Positions 14,307 through 23,207 of a DNA stretch of 64,000 bases are shown here, one piece after another (position 1 is the stretch's first letter; every line of letters starts with the position of its first letter). The DNA lies in the NCBI GenBank assembly GCA_030403585.1, contig JAUEPE010000008.1, positions 124,001 to 188,000 of the forward strand, in the 5' to 3' direction. Source of the DNA: Frankia sp. RB7. GTDB lineage: Bacteria; Pseudomonadota; Alphaproteobacteria; Rhizobiales; Xanthobacteraceae. Under the pieces are notes generated by a model, which saw only the letters and a list, made by a program, of their open reading frames with translations, was not told the origin of the DNA and made no database searches. A program made the position numbers and the translations under genes.

Positions 14307-14340
14307 AGAGCCGCGTGAGCGCAAAACGCACCGCGGCTCT
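14307..14340. terminator. hairpin between convergent genes
   Basis: AGAGCCGCG (14307-14315) and CGCGGCTCT (14332-14340) form a perfect 9-bp stem. It lies between the stops of the thioesterase and the HdeB-like gene and could serve both strands, though neither side has a long T run. Confidence 0.5.
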
Positions 14341-14404
14341 CGATGACGTCGAACCGAGACCGAGGCGCGATCGCGATGACGCCTCGGTCGACACTCTTCG
14401 AAGA

Positions 14405-14698
14405 TTACTTGCCGAGCACTTCGTCGGCGGCGGTGACGATGCTGACGTTCGGATTGGTGCCGCAATAGGTGCCGAACTTCTTGGCGTTCTCGACGAACAC
14501 GTCGGTGTCGATGATCGCGTTGTCCTCGTCGCCCTTGTACCAGCCGTCCATCCAGGTCAGCACCATCTTGATCGTGTCGTCGCCGCTCTCGAGGAACTGC
14601 TTGCAGCTCATGGTCGCGAGATCGAGCTTGGCGGCATGGGCGGGCATGGACGACAGCGAGAGCGCTGCGGCGAACAGAAGCGAAAGCGTGGTCTTCAT
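14405..14698 (-). CDS. HdeA/HdeB-family periplasmic protein
   Basis: The 97-residue product has a signal peptide (KTTLSLLFAAALSLSSMPAHA) and a mature domain with the two Cys of the HdeA/B fold (TMSCKQFLES and FGTYCGTNP) plus MDGWYKGDED. In enterobacteria, relatives hold unfolded periplasmic proteins in acid; rhizobial members are mostly untested. I use the ATG at 14698, behind GGAG. Confidence 0.82.
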   Translation of the reverse strand: MKTTLSLLFAAALSLSSMPAHAAKLDLATMSCKQFLESGDDTIKMVLTWMDGWYKGDEDNAIIDTDVFVENAKKFGTYCGTNPNVSIVTAADEVLGK

Positions 14699-14884
14699 CG
14701 GAATCTCCATCGGCGCGTAACGCCATAAAGGAAAGGCTTGCGGGATAAACTCGGCGGGAAGTAACTCGGCCGCTTCAACGTCGTAAACGAAGTCTGAAGC
14801 GCTGCGCAAGTAGCGCCAGTATTGAGTTTATTTCAACGTAATTTCTATGCACTATTTCACAATCGTCATTATGGATTAATGCCG

Positions 14885-15127
14885 ATGATCGAGAAGCGTG
14901 CAGCGCAACGATACCGGGTTTTCAAGGGCGGCACGATCACCTTTGAAAATAGCGGTGTCGCGTGCACCGTACGCAACATGTCTGACAGCGGCGCGGCGAT
15001 TGATCTCGATAGCCCTGTGATATTGCCGCAATCGTTCACGTTGTCGATTTCACGCGACAATTTCGTACGGAATTGCCGCACGGTGTGGCGCAACGACAAG
15101 CGCATCGGGCTCGCCTTCGTGCAATAG
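14885..15127 (+). CDS. PilZ-domain protein
   Basis: An 80-residue single PilZ domain: EKRAAQRYRVFKGG carries the RxxxR c-di-GMP-binding arm, and VRNMSDSGAAID carries the D/NxSxxG motif. It probably senses c-di-GMP, but as a stand-alone domain its target is unknown. Alternative starts at 14879 and 14822 exist; 14885 best matches the usual N terminus. Confidence 0.8.
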   Translation: MIEKRAAQRYRVFKGGTITFENSGVACTVRNMSDSGAAIDLDSPVILPQSFTLSISRDNFVRNCRTVWRNDKRIGLAFVQ

Positions 15128-15130
15128 CGC

Positions 15131-15766
15131 TCACGATGTGAATGACTGTTCGCATCGCATGCACGCCAACATCATGTCGAGCTGATACGACGACGTCGAC
15201 GACGCCAGCGCAGCGTAACGATCATCAGCGCGACAATCGCGAGCGCGATCGCCGACATTGGCATGGCCGGCCTCGATGCCGTCCCGCTTGAGCGGCTCGA
15301 AGGTCCAGCGCAGATCACCACTGCGCGCGTCGAACGCGCGCACGACGCCGCTCGGCGCATCGACGCGGCAGTTGTCGCCGATCGAGAAGCCGACCACGAC
15401 AACACCGCGGCCAACCGCCGGTGGAGACGTGATCTGGAATTCGCCGGGCCACTCCAGCGGCATGCCGATATCGAACTTGATCTCGCCGCCCTTGCCGAAA
15501 TCCGCACAGGGAAGACCCGTCTTGGCATCGAGTGCGATCAGGCGAACGCGGATGAGTTTGCCGACATTGTCGGACGTGATCTCGCGCAATGGCGAGAAAC
15601 GCGAACCGGCGGGATCGCCACCCCAGCTCTCCCAAGCGACGCACGGCCGAGCAACGAGCAGAACGACGAGGCCAACCAGACATGGCAGCCGGTCCGCCAA
15701 GACGCGCCTCGCGCTATTTCGGCTTCTTGGCTGGCTCGCTCGGACGCGCCCCGCTCCACGGATCAT
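15131..15766 (-). pseudogene. remnant of a PQQ-dependent dehydrogenase
   Basis: The frame keeps an N-terminal membrane/signal stretch (PCLVGLVVLLVARPCVA) and blocks typical of membrane PQQ glucose-type dehydrogenases: WGGDPAGSRFSPLREI, then IALDAKTGLPCADFG, then SPPAVGRGVVVVGFSIGDN and VRAFDARSGDLRW. Between VGKLIRVR and LIALDAKTG a large part of a propeller repeat is missing, and everything after the first ~200 of ~600-800 residues is absent. The tail after that is not homologous. Its start overlaps the neighbouring gene at 15714. Confidence 0.75.
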
Positions 15767-15947
15767 ACTTTTCCTTGGGATCCGGAATGCGCTCGAGCGC
15801 GGCCTTGTAGGCCTTCTCGTCGACCTTGGGCTTGGTGTCCGCCTTCTGGCCGCTATCCTCTTTGTGGTGCCGGCCGCCGCCCATCTGTGCCTGCGCGGAA
15901 GCGACCGTCAGTGCCAGCACCGCGGCCGCCACGACCAAAATTCTCAT
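15714..15947 (-). CDS. small secreted protein, DPW-motif family
   Basis: A 77-residue protein with a signal peptide (RILVVAAAVLALTVASAQAQ), a His/Gly/Lys-rich linker and EKAYKAALERIPDPKEKYDPW, the block shared with the protein at 13181-13480. Likely periplasmic; role unknown. Confidence 0.72.
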   Translation of the reverse strand: MRILVVAAAVLALTVASAQAQMGGGRHHKEDSGQKADTKPKVDEKAYKAALERIPDPKEKYDPWSGARPSEPAKKPK

Positions 15948-16099
15948 TGGTGCGATCCCCCTCGTCTGGGATACAAACTAGCCTGCAATCCCGTAATAGC
16001 AAATGTGGTGGGTTCTACCCCTTCAGCAATTGTTGATCGGCCCGGACTTCGTCCCGTCGAATTTGCGCTTATCTGTTGGCCCGCAGGGGACCTTCACGA

Positions 16100-16504
16100 A
16101 TGTTGCGGATTGTTGCTCATGTGGCGCTGCTCGCCGGCGCGCTCACGCTCGGCGCGTGCGGCTTTGCCGACAGCCGCGCGCCCGTGCCCGACTTCATGCG
16201 CCTCAAGGAAACCGACGAGCCACAGCCCGAACCCCCACCTGACGTCAAGCGCGTGGTCCGCGAGCAGATCGAAATGGTCTTCCTCAACACCTCCTATCCG
16301 CACGAGGTGCAGGTCGCACTGCCCCATCACGAGGTCCGCGGACCTGGATGGACGGCCTGCGTCCGCGCTCAACTCACCTCAGCCACCGGCTCGGCACTGG
16401 GTGCCCAGACCTACATCGTGACGATCAACGGCGGAAAGATCATCGACAGGCGGCGCGCGGAAGCCGATGACATCTGCGGATCGGAAGCCTACGAGCCGAT
16501 CTAG
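16100..16504 (+). CDS. putative lipoprotein
   Basis: A 134-residue protein with signal LRIVAHVALLAGALTLGAC ending in the lipobox Cys. The mature part is about 115 residues, with TSYPHEVQVALPHHEVRG and ACVRAQLTS, and three later Cys. A GGGGA site precedes the ATG at 16100; an upstream in-frame start at 16076 would spoil the signal. No family named. Confidence 0.75.
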   Translation: MLRIVAHVALLAGALTLGACGFADSRAPVPDFMRLKETDEPQPEPPPDVKRVVREQIEMVFLNTSYPHEVQVALPHHEVRGPGWTACVRAQLTSATGSALGAQTYIVTINGGKIIDRRRAEADDICGSEAYEPI

Positions 16505-16580
16505 CAATCGATCGCACCACGACAATCCGGTGCCAAGAAAAACCTGCAAATCAGCCGGAACGATCACGGCCTCCCATGCC

Positions 16581-17048
16581 TCAGGACTCGAGCGGATGAA
16601 CCGGCGCAGCGATGCGGGTCGATGATTGCAGCCGCGCGATGAAGCGGGCAAGCACCATGCCGGCGCACATCGCGGCGACGAAGATGACGGCTGAGATCGA
16701 GCCGAAGCCGAGCGCGGTCATTGCCGGTCCCGGACAGAAGCCGGCCAATCCCCAGCCGATGCCGAAGATCGCGGGTCCAACGATGATTTTTGGATCGATG
16801 TCGCTGCGCGTCGGCACGTAGAAGCGTTCGGCGAAGAAGGGATGCGCAAGCTTCAAGACATGCCTGAAACCGACGAAGGTCACCGCGACCGCGCCGGCCA
16901 TCACGAAGGCGAGGCTCGCGTCCCATGTCCCCGCCGGGATGCCGCCGAGGTCGAGGAAGTTCAGCACTTTCGCCGGATTCGACATGCCGGAGACAATGAG
17001 CCCGAGGCCGAACAGCAAGCCGATCGCGAATTGAACGAGAATGGTCAT
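16581..17048 (-). CDS. YeeE/YedE-family membrane protein (PmpB-like half)
   Basis: A 155-residue protein with several membrane spans, ILVQFAIGLLFGLGLIVSGMS at the N terminus and GLAGFCPGPAMTALG, the Cys-containing motif of this sulfur-compound transporter family. It is the second gene of a pair, starting five bases after its partner. Split pairs of this kind often occur with sulfur-handling enzymes or a BigR-type regulator; none is adjacent here. The substrate is inferred only from the family. Confidence 0.82.
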   Translation of the reverse strand: MTILVQFAIGLLFGLGLIVSGMSNPAKVLNFLDLGGIPAGTWDASLAFVMAGAVAVTFVGFRHVLKLAHPFFAERFYVPTRSDIDPKIIVGPAIFGIGWGLAGFCPGPAMTALGFGSISAVIFVAAMCAGMVLARFIARLQSSTRIAAPVHPLES

Positions 17049-17053
17049 CGCCG

Positions 17054-17482
17054 TCAGCTCCAGTGCCGGATCACGAAGACGGTGGCGACGCCCGTCGCCA
17101 TGAAGGTGACGGTCGCGACCAGCGAGCGCACCGACAATCGCGACAGACCGCAGACGCCATGGCCTGAGGTACAGCCACTGCCCCACACCGCGCCGAAGCC
17201 GGTGAGCAGCCCTGCGACAATCAGCAGCGGCGTTCCCGCGGCGATCGTCTGCGCCGGCAGGCTTCCGGTCACAAGCCGCACCAACACCGGTGCGGCAATG
17301 AGGCCGGCGACGAAGGCGAGCCGACCGCCAAATTCGCGGTCTTCGTAGGGCGGAAACAACCGCGCCGCAATGCCGCTGACGCCGGCGATCCGTCCAGTCG
17401 CCCACATCAAGAGCACGGCGGACAGGCCGATCAGCGCGCCGCCCAGCAGCGAGGCAATCGGCGTGAAAGACGTGGCGGCCAT
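17054..17482 (-). CDS. YeeE/YedE-family membrane protein (PmpA-like half)
   Basis: The 142-residue upstream partner of the pair. It has about four spans and the signature GSGCTSGHGVCGLSRLS, with conserved Cys that in the family pass thiosulfate or related sulfur species. ATPPYEDR-type loops and a C-terminal VIRHWS end the protein. Co-transcribed with the 16581 gene. Confidence 0.82.
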   Translation of the reverse strand: MAATSFTPIASLLGGALIGLSAVLLMWATGRIAGVSGIAARLFPPYEDREFGGRLAFVAGLIAAPVLVRLVTGSLPAQTIAAGTPLLIVAGLLTGFGAVWGSGCTSGHGVCGLSRLSVRSLVATVTFMATGVATVFVIRHWS

Positions 17483-17655
17483 TTTGATCCTCCGGATCGA
17501 GACAGCATCCGCCAGCGAGGCGGCCGGATGCTCAATGAGACGTTAACAATACCACTCGAATTGAAGCGGCGTCCCAACGGGATTTTCCAATCTTTGCGCT
17601 AAGCATGACCGCGTAACGCCGGCTGTTGGCTGGCGTGAACGGGGAACGACGGGAC

Positions 17656-18819
17656 GTGGTCGACATCGCGCATCAGGCTGCGATCAATCCGGCATCGGCA
17701 AACGATGCAACGCCCGCGCTCGTCCCGTTGACGGCGATCGAGCCCGGCCAATGGCGCGCACTGGCGCAGCGGGCGATTGAGCCGAACGGCTATTACCTGC
17801 CAGCCTGGGAACTCGCCGTCAGCGCAACCGCGCGCGATCGTGTCGGTGCCTCGGCCCTGTCCGTCTGCGGCGGTGCCTCGACGCGGCTGATCGGGTTGAT
17901 GCCGGTGGTCTCGCTTTGGCAAGCCTGGAAGATCCCCCTGCCCGCGCTGGTGAGCGCGCATCCCTATGGCACACTGTGCAGTCCGCTGATCGACCGCGAC
18001 GTTTCGATCGAGGCCGCGACGCGCCTGCTGCAGCGGGCGCGCGAGGCCGGCGCACATGCTCTGATCCTGCGCGACGTCGCGCTTGACGGCGCAGCGATGG
18101 CATCGCTCAAGCAAGCGCTCGGCCGGGCCGGGCTGAAGCCGCGCGTGCTCGGCTCTTACATCCGTGCCGGCCTCGATGCGACACAGGATGGCGACAAGCT
18201 GCTGCACGAGGCTCTCGGATCGAAGAAGCTCAAAGAGCTGCGCCGTCAGCGCCACCGTCTGGAGGCACATGGCGCTATCAGCTTCGAAGTTGCGCGCAAG
18301 GTGGATGAGATCAAGCTCGCGCTCGAAACGTTCCTGCAACTCGAAGCCAGCGGCTGGAAGGGCAAGCGCGGCACCGCGCTGATCCAGGACGCAGGCGATG
18401 CGACTTTCATCCGCCGCGCCGTCCCCGCACTCGCCGAGACCGCGCAATGCGAGATCGTCACGCTGCGCGCCGGCGTGACGCCGGTGGCCGCCGGCATCGT
18501 GCTGCGCCATCAGGACCGCGCCTTCTTCTTCAAGCTCGGCATCGACGAGCGTTTTGCCAAATATTCGCCGGGCGTGCAGCTCACGCTCGATCTGACGCGT
18601 CATCTCTGCGCCGATCCGTCCATTGCGAGCGCGGATTCCACTGCGAGTGCCGACCATCCCATGATCAACCCGATCTGGCGCGGCCGCTTCGCGATTGGCG
18701 ACGTGCTGATCCCGCTCAGGCGGAATGATCCGATGGTGGCATTGATCCACGCGGCGCTGATTGCTCGCAACGTCGCGCGCGACACAGCACGCCGCGCGCT
18801 TCGTCGTCTCCGCAAATAG
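17656..18819 (+). CDS. GNAT-superfamily acetyltransferase, BioF2/CelD-like
   Basis: About 387 residues with the two-lobed GNAT fold of the BioF2-like group. The N-terminal lobe contains PLVSAHPYGTLCSPLIDRD-type sequence. The C-terminal lobe has KLKELRRQRHRLE, FLQLEASGWKGKRGTAL and FFFKLGIDERFAKYSPGVQL, which are diagnostic for this group and seen in exopolysaccharide and cell-envelope enzymes. The substrate is unknown. The start is uncertain: GTG 17656 follows GGGGAA, and TTG 17626 is in frame upstream. Confidence 0.8.
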   Translation: MVDIAHQAAINPASANDATPALVPLTAIEPGQWRALAQRAIEPNGYYLPAWELAVSATARDRVGASALSVCGGASTRLIGLMPVVSLWQAWKIPLPALVSAHPYGTLCSPLIDRDVSIEAATRLLQRAREAGAHALILRDVALDGAAMASLKQALGRAGLKPRVLGSYIRAGLDATQDGDKLLHEALGSKKLKELRRQRHRLEAHGAISFEVARKVDEIKLALETFLQLEASGWKGKRGTALIQDAGDATFIRRAVPALAETAQCEIVTLRAGVTPVAAGIVLRHQDRAFFFKLGIDERFAKYSPGVQLTLDLTRHLCADPSIASADSTASADHPMINPIWRGRFAIGDVLIPLRRNDPMVALIHAALIARNVARDTARRALRRLRK

Positions 18820-18826
18820 CCGAGCG

Positions 18827-19492
18827 CTACTCCGCCGCCTGCGCGTTGATCTCCGCCGAGACCTCGCGGATGGCACGCGCAAGCAGGTTCGGATCCTGCG
18901 CGCCGGAGACGGCGTATTTCTGCGCGAACACGTAGGTCGGCACGCCGGAGATGCCCTTTTCGGCAGCTTCCTGCGCGTCCGCCGACACCCGCGCGACGTC
19001 CTCGTCGCTGGCAAGGCGCTTGCGCACGTCATTAGCATCGAGGCCAACATCGGCTGCGGCCTGCACCAGCACGTTAACGTCGGTGAGATCGCCGCCGTCG
19101 CGGAAATACAGTTCCATCAGACGCTGCTTCATCTCGGGCGCCTTGGCGACCGCCTCGGCCCACAAGATCAGGCGATGGCAGTCGGTGGTGTTGGGCTGCC
19201 GCGCGACCAGCTCGGGCTTGTAGACGAGACCCTCTTCGCTGGCGGCCGCGACCACGCGCCCCGCAATGCCCTTATAGGCCTCGACCGAGCCGAACTTCTG
19301 GGTGAGATAATCCTCGCGGCTGATCCCCTCGCGCGGCACCCAGGGATTGAGGAAGAACGGGCGGAAATTCAGCTTGACGGGAACTTCGGGCACCAGCGCG
19401 AGCGCGCTCTCGATCCGGTGCTTGCCGATATAGCACCACGGACACACCACGTCGGAGACGACGTCGATCTGGAGGGGTTTCAGCGTGCTCAT
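18827..19492 (-). CDS. DsbA-family (FrnE-like) oxidoreductase
   Basis: A 221-residue thioredoxin-fold protein with active site CPWC (Cys17, Cys20), no signal peptide, and cis-Pro loop GVPTYVF. The helical insert and LTQKFGSVEAYKG are typical of cytoplasmic FrnE-like proteins, some of which help in oxidative stress. It is convergent with the GNAT gene. The redox partner is unknown. Confidence 0.9.
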   Translation of the reverse strand: MSTLKPLQIDVVSDVVCPWCYIGKHRIESALALVPEVPVKLNFRPFFLNPWVPREGISREDYLTQKFGSVEAYKGIAGRVVAAASEEGLVYKPELVARQPNTTDCHRLILWAEAVAKAPEMKQRLMELYFRDGGDLTDVNVLVQAAADVGLDANDVRKRLASDEDVARVSADAQEAAEKGISGVPTYVFAQKYAVSGAQDPNLLARAIREVSAEINAQAAE

Positions 19493-19568
19493 GAGCGCCT
19501 CCTTCGGGCGGTGCGGTTTCGTCGGAAGATAAGCCGAACGCCGCCCGAGGCAAGGGCGCCAGAGGGTG

Positions 19569-20390
19569 CTAGGTCACTTTTGCGGCCGTCTGTCTCAGCC
19601 ATTCGGCGGTGCGCTCGTCCGCCGGAAAGAACGTCTCCAGCGCCAGCTCCGACAAGGTGATATCGACCGGCGTTCCGAACACCATGGTAGTAGAGAAGAA
19701 ACTCAGTATTCCACTGTCATGGCGCAGCTTGAAGGGGATCGCGACATTGTCGCTCGACAGCGGTCCCGAGCGCGCCGGAATGGGGTAGCTCTTGAGGTCG
19801 TGATAGAGCTTGATCAGCTCGGGATCGGCCGTCGCCTCGCATTGCCGGTGCAGCCGCTCCAAAAGGTGCGCACACCACTCCGCAAGATTGACGGTGCGCG
19901 GCGCCAGCCCCTCCGGATGAAAGGCGAGCCGCAGCACGTTGAAGGGCTGGCCGAGCAGCCGTTCCGGAACGCCTTCGAGCAACGGCGCCACCATGCGGTT
20001 GGCGGTCACCAGATTCCAGTGTCGGTCATAGGCCAGCGCCGGATTGGGCTCGTGGGCCCTGAGCACGAGGTCGATCGCCTGCCGGGCTGATTTCAAGGCG
20101 GGGTCCTCCAGCGGACGCTGCGGAAAGGCCGGCGCGAAGCCTGCGGCGACCAGCAGCACGTTGCGTTCGCGCAAGGGCACGTCGAGACGCTCGGCGAGCC
20201 GCAACACCATGTCGCGCGACGGCGCGGCACGGCCGGTCTCGACGAAGCTGAGATGGCGTGCGGAAATCTCCGCTTCGCCCGCGAGATCGAGCTGGCTCAT
20301 GCGGCGGCGCTGCCGCCATTCGCGCAAATGATCGCCGATATGGACCGGCTGGCTGGGTTCGGCGCGTGCCGTGGATGCATGTGCGTTCAT
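19569..20390 (-). CDS. XRE-family regulator with MmyB-like ligand domain
   Basis: A 273-residue protein. Residues ~18-75 form a HTH_XRE domain (HLREWRQRRRMSQLDLAGEAE, then SARHLSFVETGRAAPSRDMV). The rest matches the MmyB-like C-terminal domain (LAYDRHWNLVTANRMVAPLL, and FSTTMVFGTPVDITLSELALE). It is divergent from the 20491-21154 pair across about 100 bases, so it probably controls that promoter and its own. Confidence 0.88.
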   Translation of the reverse strand: MNAHASTARAEPSQPVHIGDHLREWRQRRRMSQLDLAGEAEISARHLSFVETGRAAPSRDMVLRLAERLDVPLRERNVLLVAAGFAPAFPQRPLEDPALKSARQAIDLVLRAHEPNPALAYDRHWNLVTANRMVAPLLEGVPERLLGQPFNVLRLAFHPEGLAPRTVNLAEWCAHLLERLHRQCEATADPELIKLYHDLKSYPIPARSGPLSSDNVAIPFKLRHDSGILSFFSTTMVFGTPVDITLSELALETFFPADERTAEWLRQTAAKVT

Positions 20391-20490
20391 GGTCGAAAAC
20401 CTACCACGTGCATTTCGGCCCATCCATTACCCCCGAGGTAATCGAATTGGGTCCCCGACCCGCGCATCTTCCTGAGCACAGGAGATAATC

Positions 20491-20721
20491 ATGATCGCGC
20501 TGCTGCTCTACCGCACCCTTGCAGACCACCTTCTTCCCTGGGCGATGACGCTCGCGACCCGCATGCTGGCGCGCAGCCTCAACATGCCGGAGCCGCTGGT
20601 GCATTCGACCGGCGACTACGTCGTCGCGCACGTCACCGCCTTCGAGCACAGCGTCGGCAGGAGCCTCTGCCCGTTCCGCCTCGCCCGCCTCCTCCGCGCC
20701 TGGTGGCGCGGATGGCATTAA
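20491..20721 (+). CDS. small hypothetical protein
   Basis: A 76-residue protein behind a good AGGAG site, first in a two-gene unit divergent from the XRE regulator. It has a moderately hydrophobic N-terminal helix (IALLLYRTLADHLLPWAMTLA) and a basic Trp-rich tail. No family recognised; likely a regulator target by position. Confidence 0.65.
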   Translation: MIALLLYRTLADHLLPWAMTLATRMLARSLNMPEPLVHSTGDYVVAHVTAFEHSVGRSLCPFRLARLLRAWWRGWH

Positions 20722-20755
20722 GTCCCCCCAAGCCAACCCAACCATGGAGACTCTG

Positions 20756-21154
20756 ATGATTGACGCATCCACCTTCCTGCGCCGTGCCCTGCTCGCCGAC
20801 GCCGCGTTCAGCGGCGTCGCCGCGCTCGGCTTCACCTTTGGCGCCGGCGCGTTCGCGACGCTGTTCAACCTGCCCGAAACGCTGTTGCGCGAAACCGGCA
20901 TGTTCCTGATCGCCTACACCGCACTGGTTGGCTGGCTCGCCTCGCGCACAGCAGTACCGAAGCCGCTCGTGCTGCTCGTCGTGGTCGGCAATGCCGCCTG
21001 GACGGTCGGCAGCATCGCGCTGCTGTTCTCGGGCGCGGTATCGCCGAACCTCCCCGGCGAGCTCATGGTCGTGGCGCAAGCGATCGCGACTGGCGTGTTC
21101 GCCGAGCTGCAATATGTCGGCTTGCGGAAGAGCGGGAGTGTGGTGGTGGCGTGA
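20756..21154 (+). CDS. four-span integral membrane protein
   Basis: About 132 residues with four predicted spans (ALLADAAFSGVAALGFTFGA; GMFLIAYTALVGWLAS; PLVLLVVVGNAAWTVGSIALL; GELMVVAQAIATGVFAELQ). GGAG sits six bases before the ATG at 20756; the in-frame ATG at 20744 is less likely. It lies 34 bases after the small gene at 20491 and is probably co-transcribed. Function unknown. Confidence 0.72.
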   Translation: MIDASTFLRRALLADAAFSGVAALGFTFGAGAFATLFNLPETLLRETGMFLIAYTALVGWLASRTAVPKPLVLLVVVGNAAWTVGSIALLFSGAVSPNLPGELMVVAQAIATGVFAELQYVGLRKSGSVVVA

Positions 21155-21244
21155 AACTCTCGCGTCCCGGACGCCGCGCTGCAGCGCTCTCGCGTTGCTG
21201 CGTCCGGGGCACGAAAGGTGAGTGATGCGCACGCCTTCTCCCCG

Positions 21245-21314
21245 CGTCATTGCGAGCGCAGCGAAGCAATCCAGACTGCCACCGCGGAAAGACTCTGGAT
21301 TGCTTCGCTGCGCT
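21245..21314. repeat. GTCATTGCGAG palindrome, copy 1
   Basis: Arms at 21255-21275 and 21294-21314 are perfect 21-base reverse complements with core GAAGCAATCCAGA. The left flank has CGTCATTGCGAG, but the right flank lacks the matching CTCGCAATGACG. This is the only copy to the left of the integrated element, and it is truncated. Confidence 0.85.
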
Positions 21315-21469
21315 AGGAAGAAACGTCGAGCTAACCCATTGATTCCATTTGTGTCGCTAAACGTCGTTTCATTCAGCGCGCGTCGGCCCCTCAAGGCCGG
21401 TCCCAACTCGCAATGACGGAGCAAGGCGCGGCATCGTCATCCTCCAATAGACATTTCGACTTGCTGACA

Positions 21470-21798
21470 CACGTCCCCGTTCTCGCGGCGCGTTTCGCCC
21501 GAGCTTTGCTTCGGTTTGCCGCCCTCTTTCGAAGAGGGCGCAGGAAAGGCCGGGCGCCGGCGGCACCCGAGATCCGTGCGCTGGGAAAATGCACACGGGG
21601 TGGATCACAGGTGATGCCGGTCGCCCGGCCTTCCCTGCGCGGATGGTTTTAACGGTGTCCTTCGTGCTCTCCCCGGGGAGCGATGCACTATTGCCCCCGT
21701 CGCTCTGCGGATAACTGATGCGCGCGCCCCGGTCGGGCCGCCACATCACCGCAAGGCTTGACGCACAGACCCCGGGCGTCAGGACCACACGGCTTGCC
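21470..21798. repeat. left fragment of an interrupted dispersed repeat
   Basis: The stretch 21155-21881 has no convincing gene. From about 21470 to 21798 it matches what I recall as a multi-copy Bradyrhizobium repeat (landmarks CTCTTTCGAAGAGGGCGCAG, GGCCTTCCCTGCGC, GTGCTCTCCCCGG, CGTCAGGACCACACGG). The minus-strand frame 21369-21863 through it is probably spurious. The repeat stops at CACGGCTTGCC (21788-21798), where the integrated element begins. Multi-copy status is from memory, not searched. Confidence 0.55.
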
Positions 21799-21881
21799 AC
21801 CCCCGGAAATTCGCGTTGTTTTCGCTGCAGATTTTGCCTCGATTGGCTAATCGTCCTCGCCAATTAGACAAACTCAGGTTC

Positions 21882-23018
21882 TTACTTCGTGCCCGCCTCA
21901 CGCGCCGCGCTTTGTGCCGCGATCAGTTTCGAGATCGCCACCGCCGCCGCCTTCTTGCGGTTGGCGGCGTCGATGTAGATTTGCAGCTCGCGCAAATCCT
22001 TGTGGCCGCTGATACCCTGCATCTCGATCACGTTGCATCCGCATTCGGCCAGCCGCACCAAGCACAATTTGCGCAAACCATGCGAGGCGATGTTTTTGCT
22101 CTTGCCGGTCGCGTCGATCATCGGCGGTACTTTGGCCTCGTCGCACCAGTCGCGCATCCGGCCGCCGAAACCTTTCACCGTGTACGGCTTGCCGTGCTCG
22201 GTGAGCAGATAGGTGTCGGCACCGATCACTGGCATCGCCGCAATCGCGGCGACCAGATCGGGGTGCAGCGGCACCGTGACGTGACGGCCGCCAGTGCGAC
22301 GCGCCTTGACCGGCTGATAGTCGTCGAGCACGCCGTCCGGATACTCGGCGGTTTTCTTCACATGACGCGGACCGACCTCGACCACGTCGGAACGGCGCAG
22401 CGACAGGCACAGCATGATCTGCAAGGCGAGATAGGCTCTGGTGCCGATGGGATGCCGCGCGACATACTGATCGACCTCGTGCTCGGTCCACGGACGGAAA
22501 CCACCCGTGTTGATGATTCGGCCTTTCTTCACACCAGCCGAGACGTCGCGCTTGATCAGATTTTCCTTGACGCAGAACACCAAGAATTTGCGGATCGCGC
22601 GCAAAAAATTCCGCTGGACCGTTGGGGACGCCTGCTTGTTGATGAAGCCCTGCACATGCTCGTGCGCCAGTTCGCGCAGCGGCCGGTCGCCGCGACCGTC
22701 GCGCCAGCGCTCCAGCAAGCCCTTGTTCTGCTGGCGCACGTCTTTCGGCATCGCGCCGTAATCGTCGCTCAAATAATAGCGCACCAGCGCGGCATTGAGG
22801 CTGCCCTGCTTGGTGCGGGCCGCGCCGATCATCGGCTTGTCCCGCCCGGCGCTCGCCTTGGCGGCGTCATAGGCCGCCATGAACTCGGCGCTGTACGGCA
22901 AACCCGGCAGCGGTGCCGGCGGCCGCGCGTGGCGATAGTAGGTCCGCACCACGCCAGTGTGGTCCACGTACCGCTTGCAGCCGGGCGGCAGCTTCAGCCC
23001 TACAGATCGTCGTCCCAT
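21882..23018 (-). CDS. int: tyrosine recombinase/integrase
   Basis: The 378-residue integrase catalyses insertion and excision of the element. A core-binding domain spans residues ~70-160. The catalytic domain has an Arg in LSLRRSD (208/209), H313-x-x-R316 in ASHGLRK, His339 in ISGHKDL and the likely nucleophile Tyr348. It lies about 90 bases inside the left boundary, as expected for an integrase beside its att site. It overlaps the small gene upstream at 23000-23194 by 19 bases. Confidence 0.93.
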   Translation of the reverse strand: MGRRSVGLKLPPGCKRYVDHTGVVRTYYRHARPPAPLPGLPYSAEFMAAYDAAKASAGRDKPMIGAARTKQGSLNAALVRYYLSDDYGAMPKDVRQQNKGLLERWRDGRGDRPLRELAHEHVQGFINKQASPTVQRNFLRAIRKFLVFCVKENLIKRDVSAGVKKGRIINTGGFRPWTEHEVDQYVARHPIGTRAYLALQIMLCLSLRRSDVVEVGPRHVKKTAEYPDGVLDDYQPVKARRTGGRHVTVPLHPDLVAAIAAMPVIGADTYLLTEHGKPYTVKGFGGRMRDWCDEAKVPPMIDATGKSKNIASHGLRKLCLVRLAECGCNVIEMQGISGHKDLRELQIYIDAANRKKAAAVAISKLIAAQSAAREAGTK

Positions 23019-23194
23019 TCGTTCGGTCCTTTGCCCAGCACTGACTCGCCGGGCGCCATGGGCACCACGCTGATGGTGCCGTTCCTATCAATCTCGACCC
23101 GGAAGTTTTCCAGACCGGCCTCTTTCGCGGCCTTAATCGCTGCCTTCACATCGCGCTGGCGAAACGTGCAATCATCACCGGGCTTCCGCGACAT
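23000..23194 (-). CDS. small hypothetical protein, coupled to integrase
   Basis: A 64-residue protein: FRQRDVKAAIKAAKEAGLENF then a short beta region FRVEIDRNGTISVVP and an acidic tail. It overlaps the integrase start, so the two are translationally coupled. Similar small proteins often precede integrases in rhizobial prophages; the function is unknown. Confidence 0.7.
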   Translation of the reverse strand: MSRKPGDDCTFRQRDVKAAIKAAKEAGLENFRVEIDRNGTISVVPMAPGESVLGKGPNEWDDDL

Positions 23195-23207
23195 GGCGCA
23201 AATCCTC

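Noticed and set aside
17599..19050. 483-codon minus-strand frame
   Set aside because: Runs antisense to the GNAT gene and part of the DsbA-like gene; both real genes have clear motifs.
21369..21863. 164-codon minus-strand frame left of the integrase
   Set aside because: Lies in a dispersed non-coding repeat and crosses the predicted island boundary.
21400..21880. tRNA gene as the integration site
   Set aside because: I looked for a cloverleaf beside the integrase and saw none; the flank is a repeat instead.
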